Source: JBDXHU01 sp039989475
Lineage (GTDB): Bacteria; Pseudomonadota; Gammaproteobacteria; Pseudomonadales; Halieaceae
Direction: 5' to 3'
Length of the DNA stretch: 64,000 nt
Assembly (NCBI GenBank): GCA_039989475.1
Contig: JBDXHU010000009.1
Location: 310,001-374,000, forward strand
Positions 41,572 through 51,064 of the stretch are shown one piece after another (within the stretch, counting starts at the first letter, position 1; each line of letters opens with the position of its first letter). The notes beneath the pieces are model-generated. The model was not told where the DNA came from and did not search any database. It saw nothing but the letters and a program-made list of their open reading frames with translations. Made by a program: the position numbers and the translations under genes.

Positions 41572-44032
41572 GCTCAGCTCCATACATCCGTGGCGCCGTC
41601 GCCACCAGGCCACCGACCCCGGCTGATTCAACCAGTGCCGCACCTCCAATAAGAAAGTCTTCGTCGGTGAGATTATTGCCGTAGACCGCACCTATCCACT
41701 TGCCGTCATTAGAAATCCAGGTGATGCGAGCACTGAGATCGAATTGCTCATCTTCCAACCACAGGCCCGTGTCACAGCTGGCCGAGTCGAAGCAGTAATC
41801 CACATCCTTCTTCAAGCTGCCCTGGATGCGCGGCATGAACACACCGTAATCTGTGGTCAGTGTGTACTGGGCCGCCAGGTAGTAACTTTCCTCCGGCAGG
41901 CGCGGCAGGTTTTCGTTGGAACGATCATTGGGACAGGAATCCACTTGCACAAAGGTCAGGTTAGCCCGGGTACAACCCTCGGCCACCGGCACGCTTGTGT
42001 CCGCCAGGGTAAGCTGCTCATCAATAAAGTCATCTATATCACCGTCATTGAAGGTAGCGTTGAAGGTGAGCTCCAGGTTGGACATGGCCAACCAGGTGGT
42101 CTCCAACTCCAGACCGGTAATGCTGGAGGATTCAGCGTTAATCGTGGCGCCGGCGACCGAACCGGTCGAGGGGTTGATCACGATACTGGTGAGCTGCCGG
42201 TTCTTGTAGTCGGAATAGAACAAGGCACCGTTAACCCGCAATTTACGATCCGCCATATCCAGCTTGAAACCCAGCTCCCAGTTCTCGACTTCCTCGGGCT
42301 TGAAGGTTTCCAGGTCGCCGCTGGGTGCTTCGGAAATGCCGCCGGACAGGAAGCCCTCAGCGTAGGTGACATAGACACTGCCGCCATCGATCCAGCCCGA
42401 CCCATCGATAATGTATTGAATGCTGCCCATGAAACTGGTGTCGTCATCGCTGACCTTGTCCGAATCAGCGCCGGTTTCAATGAAATCAAATCGTGGGTTG
42501 TATTCAAACCCTGGCGCAACGGTCCACAGGCCGGAATCGGGAAACACCTCGGAGGCCGGCCCACCGTTGGCGTCCAGGGTCGAACCGTCCACCTGGTTGT
42601 ATTGCCTCCGGTCTAACTTGCGCTGCTCATCGGTATAGCGAACACCCAGGGTGGTGCGCCAGTGGTCATTGAACGACCACTCCACCTGGGAGAACACAGC
42701 CCAGGCATCATTGTCGGCCTCCAGCAGGCCTGAGGTGCTGCGCAGGCCAAACAGCCCACCCAGTGCCGGGCTGAAGGGTCCGAGGAAGTTGACCAGGCGA
42801 TTATCGTCGGTCTGCTCAGTGAACCAGTACACGCCGGTGACGTACTGCATGCGGTCGTCGAAGGCGCTGCCCACCAGGTGCAGCTCCTGGGTATATTGAT
42901 CGGTCTTGCGGTTGTCGCTGTCCGGATGCACGGTCTGGGTGCGATGCAGCCAGGGGATGGAGGTGTGGTCCAGCTCATCGTCCTGGGCCGCCTCGGTGTA
43001 ACGCCAGGCGGTAATACTCTTCAGCGCCAGGTTTTCGTTCAGCTCCCATTCCAGGGTCAGGCCGGCGCCGGCGGTTTCGGCGTTGTACTCGCCACCCAGG
43101 TCGGACAGAACCTTGTAGTCATCACCGATGTCGACGGAATCCTGGCAAAAATCATCGTAGGTACGACCCGTCGCCGGCACCACGTAGATCTGGTCAAACA
43201 GCGCAGCCTGCCAGCCGGTTACTTCCGGCACAGGTACACACTTCTGTGGCCGCGCCGTCTGGTTGGTATCGGAGTAGTTGAGGTTCAGGTCCACCGTAAG
43301 ATCATCACTGGCCAGCCAGCGCGCCTGGCCTATGGCACTCCAGCGGTCCTCGTCGACATACTCATCACCGTCAAACTTGTTATCGACGTAACCATCACGG
43401 CTGAGACTGTTGACAGAAAAGCGGGTGAATAATGTATCTGTTACCGGCAGATTCAAAACCCCGGCCACATCCAGGCGACCGTAGTTTCCAGCTCTTACTT
43501 CCAGCGAACCTTCCAGCTCTTCCACGGGTCGGTTGGTGGTAAATACCAGGGCACCGCCGGTGGTGTTCTTGCCAAACAAGGTGCCCTGCGGGCCGCGCAA
43601 GACCTGCACTGAACTAATGTCATTGATATCCAGCAGGCCGCCGTCGGGACGCCCCAGGTAGACATCGTCAATATAGATACCCACGCCGGAGTCAATATTG
43701 GGGCCGGTGTTACGCTGGCCAATACCGCGTATATAGATATTGGCCACACCACCGGCATTACCATTGCCCGCCTGCACTTCAATATTGGGGGCAATCTCGT
43801 TGAGCTGGTAGAGATTGCGCACGCCGGCATCACGCAGTGTGGCTGACGTGAGCGCGGTAACCGCCACCGGCGTTTCCTGCAGGCTTTCTTCGCGTTTACG
43901 GGCGGTAACAATCACTTCCTCAAGCACCAGCTCATCAGCATTGGCCAGCTGCGGCGTTGCCGGAAATAAGGCCAGGGCTATGGCAGTCGCGAGAATAGAC
44001 TTCGACTGTCTGGGATTGGGCATGGGCATCAC
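41555..44032 (-). CDS. TonB-dependent outer-membrane receptor
   Basis: An 825-residue receptor. It has a signal peptide (ILATAIALALFPATPQLANA), a TonB box-like EEVIVTARKREESLQ, a plug domain (ALTSATLRDAGVRNLYQLNEIAPNIEV, RGPQGTLFGKNTTGGAL) and a long beta-barrel ending in an aromatic residue (AELKYSF). The style of plug (IEVQAGNGNAGGVANIYIRGIGQ) is typical of the many TBDRs used by marine gammaproteobacteria for carbohydrates, lipids or aromatic compounds, not a clear siderophore type. The ligand cannot be deduced. No regulator or transport partner is adjacent. Confidence 0.93.
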   Translation of the reverse strand: MMPMPNPRQSKSILATAIALALFPATPQLANADELVLEEVIVTARKREESLQETPVAVTALTSATLRDAGVRNLYQLNEIAPNIEVQAGNGNAGGVANIYIRGIGQRNTGPNIDSGVGIYIDDVYLGRPDGGLLDINDISSVQVLRGPQGTLFGKNTTGGALVFTTNRPVEELEGSLEVRAGNYGRLDVAGVLNLPVTDTLFTRFSVNSLSRDGYVDNKFDGDEYVDEDRWSAIGQARWLASDDLTVDLNLNYSDTNQTARPQKCVPVPEVTGWQAALFDQIYVVPATGRTYDDFCQDSVDIGDDYKVLSDLGGEYNAETAGAGLTLEWELNENLALKSITAWRYTEAAQDDELDHTSIPWLHRTQTVHPDSDNRKTDQYTQELHLVGSAFDDRMQYVTGVYWFTEQTDDNRLVNFLGPFSPALGGLFGLRSTSGLLEADNDAWAVFSQVEWSFNDHWRTTLGVRYTDEQRKLDRRQYNQVDGSTLDANGGPASEVFPDSGLWTVAPGFEYNPRFDFIETGADSDKVSDDDTSFMGSIQYIIDGSGWIDGGSVYVTYAEGFLSGGISEAPSGDLETFKPEEVENWELGFKLDMADRKLRVNGALFYSDYKNRQLTSIVINPSTGSVAGATINAESSSITGLELETTWLAMSNLELTFNATFNDGDIDDFIDEQLTLADTSVPVAEGCTRANLTFVQVDSCPNDRSNENLPRLPEESYYLAAQYTLTTDYGVFMPRIQGSLKKDVDYCFDSASCDTGLWLEDEQFDLSARITWISNDGKWIGAVYGNNLTDEDFLIGGAALVESAGVGGLVATAPRMYGAELKYSF

Positions 44033-44135
44033 CTCTGATTATGATTATTAGAATGCTCAGACCAGCCCAGCATAGCCCCAGCCCGTCGGCACAGGCAAGC
44101 ATGGGCGTCACAGCTATTCATACCGTTCGACGCCA

Positions 44136-44155
44136 GAATTGACCCCGATCAATTC
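44136..44155. promoter_or_regulatory. Inverted repeat between divergent genes
   Basis: GAATTGA - 6 bases - TCAATTC, perfect 7-base arms, in the 200-bp region between the TonB receptor and the CBS gene. It could be a regulator site for either gene; no regulator gene is adjacent. The rest of the intergenic region shows nothing clear. Confidence 0.45.
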
Positions 44156-44232
44156 GGCATTCCAGGTATTGGTTACACTGTAGGCATAGTCGGGCAATAG
44201 CCCAGGCTGCCTACGCAGCAGGAGTGAGGAAG

Positions 44233-44685
44233 ATGTTTACCGTAGCTGAAATTATGAACACAGAACTGATAACCCTGGGGCCAGATGACAATCTGCGCGA
44301 GGCGCGCCGTCTGATGTCCGAGCATCATATTCGGCATATCCCGGTTGTCTCCGAAAACCAGCGCCTGATCGGGCTGGTATCCCAGCGCGATGTGCTGGCG
44401 GCAGCGGATTCCAGCCTGTTGGCGGGGCCGGATGAGATCGAAGCCGAGGAGCAGTATGTAGCGGTGTCCTCAGTGATGTCAGTCTCTGTTAACACCATTG
44501 ATGAGGGTGCCAATTTGCGCGGTGCCGCGCTTTACCTGCAAAAGCACAAGATCGGCTGCCTGCCGGTAGTGCGCAAGGAAAAACTGGTCGGCATCGTTAC
44601 CGATTCTGATTTTGTCGGCGTGGCCATCAACCTGATGGAGCAGTTGGAAGACCGGGACCCGCCGGAGCTTGAGGAAATCGCCTAG
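44233..44685 (+). CDS. Tandem CBS-domain protein
   Basis: A 150-residue protein consisting only of two CBS domains (about 1-60 and 78-140), of the kind that binds adenosine nucleotides and senses energy state (Bateman module). MNTELITLGPDDNLREARRLMSEHHIRHIPVV and VGIVTDSDFVGVAINL are typical. I take ATG 44233 rather than GTG 44224, since AGGAG is spaced 8 bases before it. Its end overlaps the msrA 3' end by 4 bases. Partner unknown. Confidence 0.9.
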   Translation: MFTVAEIMNTELITLGPDDNLREARRLMSEHHIRHIPVVSENQRLIGLVSQRDVLAAADSSLLAGPDEIEAEEQYVAVSSVMSVSVNTIDEGANLRGAALYLQKHKIGCLPVVRKEKLVGIVTDSDFVGVAINLMEQLEDRDPPELEEIA

Positions 44686-45338
44686 CTGGTCACCACACCC
44701 AGCGGACAGCTGACACCGGTACCACCCAGCCCGCAGTAACCGCCGGGATTCTTGGCCAGGTATTGCTGGTGATAATCCTCGGCATAGTAGAACTCAGGGA
44801 CGGGCACAATTTCAGTGCTAATCGCGCCATAACCCGCCTCGCTGAGAACCGGCTGGAAGGCGTCCCGGGACGCTTGCGCTGCCGCCAGTTGTTCATCTGA
44901 AAACGTGTATATACCGGAGCGATACTGGGTGCCCATATCATTGCCCTGGCGCATACCCTGGGTAGGATCGTGTCCTTCCCAGAACTCCTGCAACAGGCGC
45001 TCATAGCTAATCACCGCCGGGTCAAACACCACCAGCACCACCTCGTTGTGCCCGGTCTGCCCGCCGCAGACCTCCTGGTAGCTCGGGTTCCGGGTAATGC
45101 CCGCGGCATAGCCCACCGCCGTGGTAAACACACCTTCCAGCTGCCAGAACTTGCGCTCCACACCCCAGAAACAGCCCATACCAAATACGGCCTGCTGCAG
45201 GTGCTCGGCAAAGGGGCCCTGCAGTGGATTGCCGTTCACAAAATGCTGGTCCGCCACCGGCATCGCCGTCTCGCGCCCGGGCAAGGCCGACTCCGCGTCG
45301 GGCATCAAATGCTTCTTGCGAATATCAAACAAACCCAT
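44682..45338 (-). CDS. msrA: Peptide methionine sulfoxide reductase A
   Basis: A 218-residue MsrA. The catalytic Cys is C56 in GCFWGVERKFW; EVCGGQTGHNEVV and the C-terminal YYAEDYHQQYLAKNPGGYC, with late recycling cysteines, are conserved. It reduces methionine-S-sulfoxide in proteins using thioredoxin. Start 45338 (MGLFDIRKKHLMP) matches the E. coli-type N-terminus. It is divergent from the PhoD gene, with about 70 bases between. Confidence 0.94.
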   Translation of the reverse strand: MGLFDIRKKHLMPDAESALPGRETAMPVADQHFVNGNPLQGPFAEHLQQAVFGMGCFWGVERKFWQLEGVFTTAVGYAAGITRNPSYQEVCGGQTGHNEVVLVVFDPAVISYERLLQEFWEGHDPTQGMRQGNDMGTQYRSGIYTFSDEQLAAAQASRDAFQPVLSEAGYGAISTEIVPVPEFYYAEDYHQQYLAKNPGGYCGLGGTGVSCPLGVVTS

Positions 45339-45410
45339 GCTTTCCTCCGGTTTTTGGTCAATCGGGGCACACACTATACCCACTGCTGTAAATACGCTAG
45401 TTTAGCGCGC

Positions 45411-47324
45411 ATGGACCTTGATCGCCGCGGATTTCTCCGCATAGCCGGCACGGCTTATCTCAGCGCAGGGCTGCCGTTTGCAGCTGCTGCCACTGTGACA
45501 GCGGGTAATGCCGTGCGTTTTCCCCAGGGTGTTGCCTCCGCCGACCCACTGCCTGACAGCGTGCTCCTGTGGACCCGGGCAAGCGGTCCCGACAAGGCTG
45601 ATATTCCACTGATCGTGCAGCTTAGCCAGAGCGAAGATTTTGCCACGGTCCTGCTTGAAGCAACGATAACAGCGCGGGCGGACCAGGATCACACGGTGCG
45701 CGCCGAGATCGATGGCCTGGACCCCGGCCGACACTATTTCTATCGCTTCCTGGCAACCCTGGGCGGCACGTCCCGTGTCGGGCGTACCATGACGGCTCCG
45801 GACCCGGACGTGGCGGCACCGGTACATCTCGCCTTCGCCAGCTGCCAGAACTACGAACAGGGCTTCTATGGCGCCTGGGCGCGCATGCTGCATGAAGACA
45901 GGCAGCGGCCCGCCGACCAGCAAATCCAGTTCGTGCTGCACCTGGGTGACTTTATTTACGAGCGTTACGTTAACGAGGCCGGCTTCGGCCAGCGCTTTGT
46001 GCGCAAACTTCCCCCCCTGCCCGACGGCGCCACTGATGGGGTGCGTGTCTGGGCCGACAGCCTGGCGGATTACCGCCACCTGTATAAGTCTCATCTCAAT
46101 GATCTGCAGCTGCAGGACGCTCGCGCCCGCTGGCCTTTCGTTTGCACCTGGGATGATCACGAATTCAGCAACGACAGTTTCCAGCATTTCAGTTTCTATG
46201 GCGACGAACCCCTGGCCGAGCCCAATCGCCAGCAGCGCGCGCACCGGGCCTGGTTCGAATATATGCCGGCGCGAGTGCCGGCACCGGCGCCGGATTTACA
46301 TATCTATCGCTCTTTGCGCTGGGGCAAACTCGGCGAACTGCTGCTGACTGACCTGCGCAGCTACCGCAGTCGCCACCCCTTACCACACGGCTTGCGCGAG
46401 CAACTGCAACTGGGTGCAGACCCGATCGAACTGGTCGACATCTACGACGGGGGTCGCGCCTATAACAATGGCCAGCCACCGGAGAAGCTACCCTTTGGCG
46501 ACGGCAGCGTTGACAACGGTGCCCGCCAGCGCGAACCCGGCACCATGCTGGGCGCGACCCAGAAACAATGGTTCAAGCAGCGCCTGGCCGAATCCGATGC
46601 CAGCTGGAAAATCTGGGGCAATAGCCTGCCGATACTTCCAATCCGCCTGGACCTGGGCTCAATTCCCCTGGGCGGCATGCACGACTCGGTAATCGGCACC
46701 GACGCCTGGAACGGCTTCCCCGGTGAATATCGCGAGTTAATGCAGTGGCTGGAGCAACAGGAAATTGCCGGGGTGGTATCCCTGTCTGGTGACCATCATA
46801 TGCAGGGCGCGGCCACGCTGGTCACCGATCCCGACCAGGAGGGCACGCCGGCGGTGGCGGTTGATTTCAATGTAACCGGCATCAGTTCCACAACTCACTT
46901 CGACAATGTGTTGTACTCCGCCGCCGATGGCAGCAGCGACTTGATGCAATTGGCAGCACGTGAAACCGACGGCGAGGTCAAGGAAACCTGGAACATGACC
47001 ATGCAGCAGGGAGTGCTGGCTTCACTGGCATACGACAAAACCGGTTACCGCGGCATTGGTAATTGGCTGGGCCCAAACAGCGCCAACCCGGGGCTGGCCT
47101 ACCTCGACTCGAACAGCAATGGTTATGGCCTGGCCAGCTTTGACAACGACAGCTGCCGGGTGGAGTTAATCACCATCGAGGCCCCGCTGCAGCCCTCTGG
47201 AAGCGAGGGTAATCCGATCCTGCATAGCGCCTATTTCGAGCTACCAAGCTGGCAAGCGGGTCAGCAACCACAGCTGAGCGGCCCCCTGTTCAAGGGCAAG
47301 GCACCCTTCCCCTGGTCCGATTGA
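45411..47324 (+). CDS. PhoD-type alkaline phosphatase, Tat-exported
   Basis: A 637-residue PhoD-family phosphatase. The N-terminus MDLDRRGFLRIAGTAYLSAG is a twin-arginine signal, so the enzyme is exported folded. It then has FPQGVASADPLPDSVLLWTRA (the PhoD N-terminal domain) and the metal-binding motifs HLGDFIYER, CTWDDHEFSND and LSGDHHM. Such enzymes hydrolyse phosphodiesters and monoesters and use Ca/Fe. The start is 45411; the longer open frame upstream runs over msrA and is not coding. Phosphate regulation is likely but no Pho box was verified. Confidence 0.92.
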   Translation: MDLDRRGFLRIAGTAYLSAGLPFAAAATVTAGNAVRFPQGVASADPLPDSVLLWTRASGPDKADIPLIVQLSQSEDFATVLLEATITARADQDHTVRAEIDGLDPGRHYFYRFLATLGGTSRVGRTMTAPDPDVAAPVHLAFASCQNYEQGFYGAWARMLHEDRQRPADQQIQFVLHLGDFIYERYVNEAGFGQRFVRKLPPLPDGATDGVRVWADSLADYRHLYKSHLNDLQLQDARARWPFVCTWDDHEFSNDSFQHFSFYGDEPLAEPNRQQRAHRAWFEYMPARVPAPAPDLHIYRSLRWGKLGELLLTDLRSYRSRHPLPHGLREQLQLGADPIELVDIYDGGRAYNNGQPPEKLPFGDGSVDNGARQREPGTMLGATQKQWFKQRLAESDASWKIWGNSLPILPIRLDLGSIPLGGMHDSVIGTDAWNGFPGEYRELMQWLEQQEIAGVVSLSGDHHMQGAATLVTDPDQEGTPAVAVDFNVTGISSTTHFDNVLYSAADGSSDLMQLAARETDGEVKETWNMTMQQGVLASLAYDKTGYRGIGNWLGPNSANPGLAYLDSNSNGYGLASFDNDSCRVELITIEAPLQPSGSEGNPILHSAYFELPSWQAGQQPQLSGPLFKGKAPFPWSD

Positions 47325-47447
47325 GAACTAACTTGTAATGCAATTGTCAAAAAATCCGTCTATATTTGAGACATAGTTAACAGCAGGGCGCGAAAATACG
47401 CGCCTGAGAGTTAAAAAAATAGAACGAATAAAGTAGAGAGCGGTACC

Positions 47448-47630
47448 ATGACAGAATCACAAACATTCGCAATGCACGAGTTTTCCAGTCGCAAACTGTG
47501 GGAAATCGTCAGCACGGAGCCTAATCAGAAATCAGCAGACGAGCTGCTGGCAGCAGTACGCGAATTGGCGCAGCGTCGCCACTACCTGAGCGAACTCGAG
47601 CAAATTGGCAAACTGAAGCACAGCAACTGA
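47448..47630 (+). CDS. Small hypothetical protein upstream of VWA gene
   Basis: A 60-residue, mostly helical protein with no signal or membrane segment (MHEFSSRKLWEIVSTEP, then a helical tail). I do not recognise it. It ends immediately before the TTG start of the VWA gene, so it is probably the first gene of that operon. An AT-rich leader (47325-47447) precedes it, containing a likely promoter but no recognisable motif. Confidence 0.6.
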   Translation: MTESQTFAMHEFSSRKLWEIVSTEPNQKSADELLAAVRELAQRRHYLSELEQIGKLKHSN

Positions 47631-48323
47631 TTGGCCAAAACTCCCAGGCTCCGGTCTTCCACCGGAGACATCGACAAATTTCTTACTCGCAGTAAAACGC
47701 TGGCCCAACGCGCGGCCAGCGGCGCGCGCCTGCTATTCGCCATAGACGCGACCGCCAGTCGCCAACCCACCTGGGACCGGGCCTGCCAACTACAGGGACA
47801 AATGTTCCTGGCGACCCAGCACCTGGGTGGCCTCGCAGTACAATTGTGCTATTACCGCGGGCTCAACGAATTGCGGGCCAGCCAATGGCTGGTCGATGAA
47901 CATGCCCTGCTGCAGCAGATGAGCAGTGTGCGTTGCCTGGGTGGCTACACCCAGATTGAGCGGGTGATGAACCATGCGCTGGGCGAACACCAGCAAGACC
48001 CGGTCAAGGCCGTGGTGTTCATTGGTGATGCCTGTGAGGAAAACCCGGACAAATTGATTGGCAAGGCCGGCCAGTTAGGCATCGCCGGCCTGCCCCTGTT
48101 CATGTTCCAGGAGGGCCGGGACCCGGCGGTGCAATCTGTATTCCAGCAAATGGCCAGTCTCAGTGGCGGCGCCTGGGCGCGTTTTGACCAGGCCAGCGCC
48201 GCACAACTGGCCGAACTGCTGGGCGCGGTGGCGCGCTATGCCGCCGCCGGACGCGAGGGGCTATTGGAAGATGGCGCTGATGCCAGCGACAGCGTTAAAC
48301 TGCTGCTGCAACAACTGAAATAG
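47631..48323 (+). CDS. VWA-domain protein
   Basis: A 230-residue von Willebrand factor A-type protein, probably cytoplasmic. The MIDAS-like motif is D39-A-T41-A-S43 in LLFAIDATASR, with VVFIGDACEE as the later Asp loop. The chain has no other domain. TTG start directly after the preceding stop, so translation is probably coupled. It is followed by a J-domain membrane protein 8 bases on; VWA plus J-domain pairs suggest protein-complex assembly or remodelling, but no AAA+ ATPase lies nearby. Confidence 0.82.
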   Translation: MAKTPRLRSSTGDIDKFLTRSKTLAQRAASGARLLFAIDATASRQPTWDRACQLQGQMFLATQHLGGLAVQLCYYRGLNELRASQWLVDEHALLQQMSSVRCLGGYTQIERVMNHALGEHQQDPVKAVVFIGDACEENPDKLIGKAGQLGIAGLPLFMFQEGRDPAVQSVFQQMASLSGGAWARFDQASAAQLAELLGAVARYAAAGREGLLEDGADASDSVKLLLQQLK

Positions 48324-48331
48324 GAATTGCC

Positions 48332-49051
48332 GTGCCCCGCCTAATCCTCCTTATTGCCATTGGTCTCGCCGGCTGGATCATTTACCGGCAGATCCAGGCC
48401 ATGCCCGCGGCGCAACGCAAATCTGCCTACCTGAAGGTTGGCATTGGCGTCCTGCTGGTCGTGGTCGTGATCGCCACACTGACCGGCCGCATGCACTGGC
48501 TGGGTGCCGCCATCACTGCGGTGCTGGTTGGCGTCAGCCGACTGGCGCCACACCTGCTGCGCCTGCTGCCGCTGGCGCAATGGTTGCACGGACAAAAGAC
48601 CAGGGCCGCCGGCAGTCCCGGCAGCGGTAATTCACAAGTTGAGACCAGTCTGTTGCGCATGCAGCTGGATCACGCCAGTGGCGATCTGAATGGGGAGGTA
48701 CTGGACGGTGAATTCAAGGGCGCCATGCTGGATGACCTGGATCGCCCGCAATTGGAATCCCTGTTGGCCTGGTGCCGTGGTCGCGACATCGACTCGGCAC
48801 GGCTGCTGGAAAGTTATTTGCAACGGCGTTTTGGTGACAGCTGGCAGGGCGAGTCAACCGCCCCACCGAATCAGGGCAGCAGTATGGCTGAGTCGGAGGC
48901 ACTGGCGATTCTTGGCTTGCAAGCCGGAGCCAGCAAAGAAGAGATTGTCGACTCCCACCGCCGCCTGATGCAGAAGCTGCACCCGGACCGCGGCGGTAAT
49001 GACTACCTGGCAGCGAAGCTTAACCAGGCCAAGGATTTTTTACTCGGCTAA
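48332..49051 (+). CDS. Membrane-anchored J-domain protein
   Basis: A 239-residue protein with GTG start. Two N-terminal hydrophobic segments (about 3-20 and 35-70) anchor it in the inner membrane, followed by a linker and a C-terminal J domain (about 186-239) carrying the HPD tripeptide at 217-219 (KLHPDRGG). The J domain at the C-terminus and the membrane anchor resemble TIM14/Pam18 and DjlC-like co-chaperones that recruit Hsp70 to the membrane. It forms an operon with the VWA gene. Confidence 0.85.
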   Translation: MPRLILLIAIGLAGWIIYRQIQAMPAAQRKSAYLKVGIGVLLVVVVIATLTGRMHWLGAAITAVLVGVSRLAPHLLRLLPLAQWLHGQKTRAAGSPGSGNSQVETSLLRMQLDHASGDLNGEVLDGEFKGAMLDDLDRPQLESLLAWCRGRDIDSARLLESYLQRRFGDSWQGESTAPPNQGSSMAESEALAILGLQAGASKEEIVDSHRRLMQKLHPDRGGNDYLAAKLNQAKDFLLG

Positions 49052-49138
49052 GCGGGGCCCGACACTGGCGGCAGGACGATGTTGCCGTTACACTCCCCCG
49101 CGTTTTTGCAACAAATAACGGAGCATTGCAGACCTACC

Positions 49139-49456
49139 ATGAATGAAGTTTTCGTCGTGCAGAATCAACTCGGACAATACTGGGGCAAGAAGAAGCGCTG
49201 GGTGGACGGCAGCAAGCCGCGCAAGGTGCATGTCTGCAAACACCAGGACGAGGGCCTCAATCTATTGGTAGAACTCAACTCCAGGGATATCGACCTGCGC
49301 GGTGAAGTGCTGGCGGTAGCACTCAGCGAGCGCGGCGCCCCCGATGTTGTGCCCAGTGAACACCTGATCGCCGACGACGACGATCTTGAGACCTTTGCTG
49401 ATGTCCCCAGCTCCAATGACGAACTCGAGCCGGACGCTTCCGCAGACAGCCCCTAG
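49139..49456 (+). CDS. Hypothetical protein with acidic tail
   Basis: A 105-residue protein I do not recognise by name. The first 75 residues are compact (VVQNQLGQYWGKKKRWVDGSKPRKVHVCKHQDEGLN), the last 30 strongly acidic (DDDDLETFADVP...). Start 49139 (MNEVFVVQ) is preferred to an in-frame ATG at 49079, whose extra 20 codons look non-coding. It follows the J-protein gene and may share its transcript. It overlaps the convergent EthD-like gene by 4 bases. Confidence 0.65.
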   Translation: MNEVFVVQNQLGQYWGKKKRWVDGSKPRKVHVCKHQDEGLNLLVELNSRDIDLRGEVLAVALSERGAPDVVPSEHLIADDDDLETFADVPSSNDELEPDASADSP

Positions 49457-50145
49457 ATCTGCTTGATCAAATACTCGCTGGTCGGAACCACGTTGATCTT
49501 GTCGAAATCGATAAAGCGCGCGCAGCTGTCAACCATGGCGCTGAGATTGGCTTGCAGTTCCTCGTCAGTGCTGACACCAAAAAATGCCTGTTGCGAGGTC
49601 ATGGCCGCAGCCGGAAAGTTTTCCTCGATGATGGCATCAATCACCGGTGCGCCGGCAGTCAGTGCGCGCGCCACCACGTTCTGCCGATAGCCAAAGGTGG
49701 ACTGGGTCTCAATAGCGACCTGGGTATGACTGCCGTGCCAGATATCCAGCCACTCGACCTCACTCAGTCGTTCCGGTCGCTGCAGGAAAACCACCTGGGC
49801 CATGCCCGACGTGCGTTCACCCTCGGCAGTGCCGGACTTCAGCGGCTCTGATTCAGTCACCAGGTAGCCATCCATGCGCGCCACCCGGGCCGCAATAATC
49901 GATTCGACCTCTTGTCTATAGACCGAGCTGTCCAGCCACACTGACAGCATCGCATCCAGGGCCGCACCCAGGGTTTCCTGGCGCAACCCGGCGGCAGCTG
50001 CCACCTCACTGTCGACCACGGAAATCCTCAGTCCACGCACACCTGCCTGCACCAGGGCCGGCGCGACCTCCTGCAACAGCAGTTCGCGAAACGCATCCGG
50101 GTCCAGCGCGTCCGGCTTCCACACCGGGTAAAGTATTTTTTCCAT
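49453..50145 (-). CDS. EthD-like dimeric alpha/beta-barrel protein
   Basis: A 230-residue protein with two ferredoxin-like repeats (about 1-110 and 115-230). VVFLQRPERLSEVEWLDIWHGSHTQVAIETQ in the second resembles the EthD domain (RRPGLSREEFHRYWRERHAP type), including the conserved W..H. EthD-type proteins occur with cytochrome P450s or in degradation pathways but are mostly uncharacterised. The gene is isolated; upstream (50146-50341) about 200 bases hold no gene. Confidence 0.65.
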   Translation of the reverse strand: MEKILYPVWKPDALDPDAFRELLLQEVAPALVQAGVRGLRISVVDSEVAAAAGLRQETLGAALDAMLSVWLDSSVYRQEVESIIAARVARMDGYLVTESEPLKSGTAEGERTSGMAQVVFLQRPERLSEVEWLDIWHGSHTQVAIETQSTFGYRQNVVARALTAGAPVIDAIIEENFPAAAMTSQQAFFGVSTDEELQANLSAMVDSCARFIDFDKINVVPTSEYLIKQI

Positions 50146-50341
50146 GATCAGGACGGCGCTGTGGTCAGCGTCAACTTGCTTGCTACAGGGGCCATTCCAA
50201 CATCTCCGCCAGCATTAACCATGCCGACTAATCTAGCGTTTTCCGCTAAATCCTGACAGTGCGGATGCGGTCAAAATGCTGGCAAAAGTTGTCATGCCGG
50301 GTATGCTAGCAAGCACATTTTGTTAGCGGACCTGAGTCGAC

Positions 50342-51058
50342 ATGACAGACACAGCAAATTCCTCAAAACTGATCACCCTGTTTGGGCGCATGGGCCTGGT
50401 TTTCCTGCTATTGGTGCCAATCTCGGTAGCGGCTGTGCGCTTTGGCCTGCACTTCAGTATTGGCCTGCCCATCTTTGCACTGGCCTGCCTGGCCTCCCTG
50501 TTGGTTATCATTGCCCTGGTCATTTGCAGCCTGTTGCCGCGCTACCGCGAGCAACGCCGCACAGCCCTGCTCTGGACCCTGCCGGCGCTGCCGCCGGTGC
50601 TATTGATATTTGTGGTCATGAGTGCGGGTAGCGGCGTACCGCCAATTCACGACATCACCACCGATACCGACGACCCACCCCTGTTTGATGCCGGTGTGCA
50701 CTATCGCCCGGACGATTCCAACTCCATCGACATCAAGCCCGAGGTGATCGCCATACAACTTGAGGCCTACCCGGACCTGGCGACGATCGTCACCGATATG
50801 ACCCCGGAGCAGGCCTTCGAGCGCGCCAGCAATGTGGCGGAGTCGCTGGAGTGGGTCATCTATAACAGCGATCCGCAGATCGGTGTAATCGAGGCCTCAT
50901 ACACATCGATGTGGTTTGGCTTCGTCGATGACATTGTCATCCGTGTGCAGCGCACCCCTGCGGGCACTGCAGTAGACCTGCGTTCGGTTTCCCGGGTTGG
51001 TCGCAGCGACCTGGGCGCCAATGCCGCGCGCATACGGGCTTTCATCCAGCGCTTCTAG
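50342..51058 (+). CDS. DUF1499 membrane protein
   Basis: A 238-residue protein with two N-terminal membrane helices (about 15-65) and a third near 75-105, then a soluble domain of the DUF1499 family (EQAFERASNVAESLEWVIYNSDPQIGVIEASYTSMWFGFVDDIVIRV and the GRSDLGANAARIRAF tail). The function of DUF1499 is unknown. It precedes the DegS-like protease gene by 6 bases and may be co-expressed with it. Confidence 0.85.
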   Translation: MTDTANSSKLITLFGRMGLVFLLLVPISVAAVRFGLHFSIGLPIFALACLASLLVIIALVICSLLPRYREQRRTALLWTLPALPPVLLIFVVMSAGSGVPPIHDITTDTDDPPLFDAGVHYRPDDSNSIDIKPEVIAIQLEAYPDLATIVTDMTPEQAFERASNVAESLEWVIYNSDPQIGVIEASYTSMWFGFVDDIVIRVQRTPAGTAVDLRSVSRVGRSDLGANAARIRAFIQRF

Positions 51059-51064
51059 GTCATC

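Noticed and set aside
41744..42616. A 290-codon plus-strand open frame
   Set aside because: Antisense to the TonB-dependent receptor barrel, with no family signature.
44970..45410. N-terminal extension of the PhoD gene
   Set aside because: It would run antisense through msrA; a twin-arginine signal begins at 45411.
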